From Strigops habroptila (lineage: Eukaryota > Chordata > Aves > Psittaciformes > Psittacidae): a stretch of DNA of 64,000 bases. The stretch lies in contig NC_044290.2 in NCBI RefSeq assembly GCF_004027225.2, positions 8,262,906-8,326,905 on the forward strand. Reading direction: 5' to 3'. The notes under the pieces are model-generated. The model was not told where the DNA came from. It made no database searches and worked only from the letters and a program-made list of their open reading frames with translations. How positions within the stretch are numbered: the first letter of the stretch is position 1; the number at the start of each line of letters is the position of its first letter. The translations under genes and the position numbers were made by a program. Positions 62,461 through 64,000 of the stretch are shown here, piece after piece.

Positions 62461-64000
62461 TGCACTGTGAATGTGGAAACCATCTTAGCGGAGGATACTT
62501 GCTCAATTTTTCTCTTTTTCCCCTCGGTCTAACTGTTGAATACTTGCTGTTTCTAACAGGAACACGGGATGCTGAATAGCCGTGTGTGCAGCTATTCCTG
62601 TCTTAACTATCCTGACTCCAAATTCTTCCAGTGGCCTCCTCATGCTCCTTCATCTGCCCTGTTCTCTGGTGTCACAGGGACTTCTTCAGTGCCTTACACA
62701 CTTCTCCGTGGATGAAATGGAGCAGCCTGGCACAAAGCCTGTGAGCCTTCACCAACGATTTAAGCAGAGCCTGGTGGTCTTCAGGGGAGGAAGCCATCTG
62801 CTCTTAACTACATTTCCAGTGGCCAAAAGACACCTCGTGGAGAACTGCTGATGTTCCTTTTAATGTCATAAAGAAGGTATTAGCAGGCAGTTGTGGGGGT
62901 TCTACATTGGCATTAGCCCTCAGAGACTTCAAAAAATCTTCAGGAATCATATAAAGCACTTGAAAGGGGCATTGGTGGTTTGTCCATTATAAGTAGTGCT
63001 TTGAAAGAAACTCCTAGCCACTTAGTTTGGAAGATTAAATTAAATCTGAACAGTGACTGAAAACCTACATCATACAGATGACGTTATACATATATATAGA
63101 ACGTTGACTTCTACCTGCATCAATAATGTGCTCCACTCCTGCAGGGTGAACTACGGAGGGGTTGGTGTCCCGGACTCTGACTCACAGCTTATTAGTCATG
63201 GGGCAGGAAGGGCAACAGGAGCTGACTGGAGCTGGGGTTAACAGAGGGGAGGCAGAGTTCAGTGATTGGTGTGTGATCTGCAGGAGGCTGGCAGTTTTAG
63301 ATGGGTGCAGCTCCACTTAGCTGGGGTAAGCATGTTGGGATATGCAGATCAGGACTCTGTAACTGCTGTCAGAGGAGATGGGAACACCCAAGGGTGCTGG
63401 TGAGGCGGTGGCTGACAGTGACTGCAAAGGACGGTTCTCACCCAGCTGTGTGTTACCAGAGATGTGACCAAAAAGCAGCTGTTAATGTTTACAATTGTTA
63501 TTCTTCTGTAGGTGAACAAAGCACTTCTTCCTGGGCTTCACCACTATCCTCTTCCAAAGGCTCAGCACGCTCACTGCATTCTCTGCAGCACTCACCTGGT
63601 GCCCACTGATGCAGACAAAGGTATGCGAACGTAAAAGGTAAATACACACCCTCACAGTGGTAGCTTTTGCTTCTGGAGCAGAACATGAGGTGTTTAGAGC
63701 TCAGATGAGCGATTCTTCTCCATTGTTAAAGGGGGCTTGAAATTGTGTTCTGAGTAAGCCCAACCATTCCTGCAGTCTAAAAACCAATGCTTAGCATTAA
63801 AAACTAGTGTTTTACCATTTAGATAGCTACTGAACTTGCTGCTCTCTTTGCCTCCTTTCAATTCCTTGAGAACTACTTCACGTGGTTCTGAACTAAATCT
63901 AACCCTTTGCCCACTTACTGGGTGTTCAAAGTGCCACTTGGAGCCTGAGCAGGAAGTTGGAAGCACAGCAGAAGAAATTGTTTCTTGTGTACACATGGCA
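62461..64000. other. TRIM25 upstream flank, no assignable gene
   Basis: By synteny COIL is expected beyond the right edge, but no coilin sequence was recognised. A 100-codon minus frame at 63694-63996 touches the edge. It contains a good donor (CCA followed by GTAAGT) at about residue 27, so its first part could be the end of an exon whose beginning lies outside. I could not identify it. Confidence 0.4.

Noticed and set aside
61362-62532. Several plus-strand open frames over TRIM25 exon 1
   Set aside because: They mirror the RING/B-box exon on the other strand and its CpG-rich promoter, and have no family features.
1-64000. CRISPR arrays, operons, phage or plasmid functions, rRNA
   Set aside because: None present; the window is vertebrate nuclear DNA with spliced genes.

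Overview
This is vertebrate nuclear DNA, almost certainly from a bird. The dispersed repeats are CR1 LINE 3' ends, including one with the ATTCTRTG terminal octamer, together with a solo LTR of avian ERVL type. All genes have GT-AG introns. Gene order matches the human 17q22 neighbourhood C17orf67 - DGKE - TRIM25, with one extra gene. There is no operon, CRISPR array, phage or other prokaryote-type system here.

Layout. About 1-18,000: gene-poor DNA (probably the flank towards NOG, by synteny only) holding CR1 fragments, short tandem repeats and some AT-rich, regulatory-looking stretches. 18,085-22,031 (minus): a three-exon gene for a 90-residue secreted peptide, the C17orf67 orthologue, whose exons are too short to show as ordinary ORFs. 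About 23,585-24,700: CpG-rich promoter. 24,302-33,910 (plus): DGKE, 11 coding exons, 568 residues. 33,911-42,770: probable DGKE 3'UTR plus intergenic DNA. 42,951-47,633 (plus): a four-exon meteorin-family gene, 297 residues, at a place where I know of no such gene in human. 47,634-55,828: intergenic DNA with a solo LTR (49,721-50,283) and the probable TRIM25 3'UTR. 55,829-62,082 (minus): TRIM25, nine coding exons, 616 residues, with a CpG-rich promoter carrying a consensus NF-kappaB site and an ISRE-like site. 62,480-64,000: flank, no assignable gene (COIL is expected beyond the edge by synteny).

The genes do not form a pathway: DGKE is a lipid kinase of the phosphatidylinositol cycle, TRIM25 an E3 ligase of the RIG-I/interferon response, and the other two encode secreted proteins. 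All exon limits were worked out by hand from reading frame, splice consensus and phase. All four reconstructed coding sequences join with consistent phase to a single stop codon.
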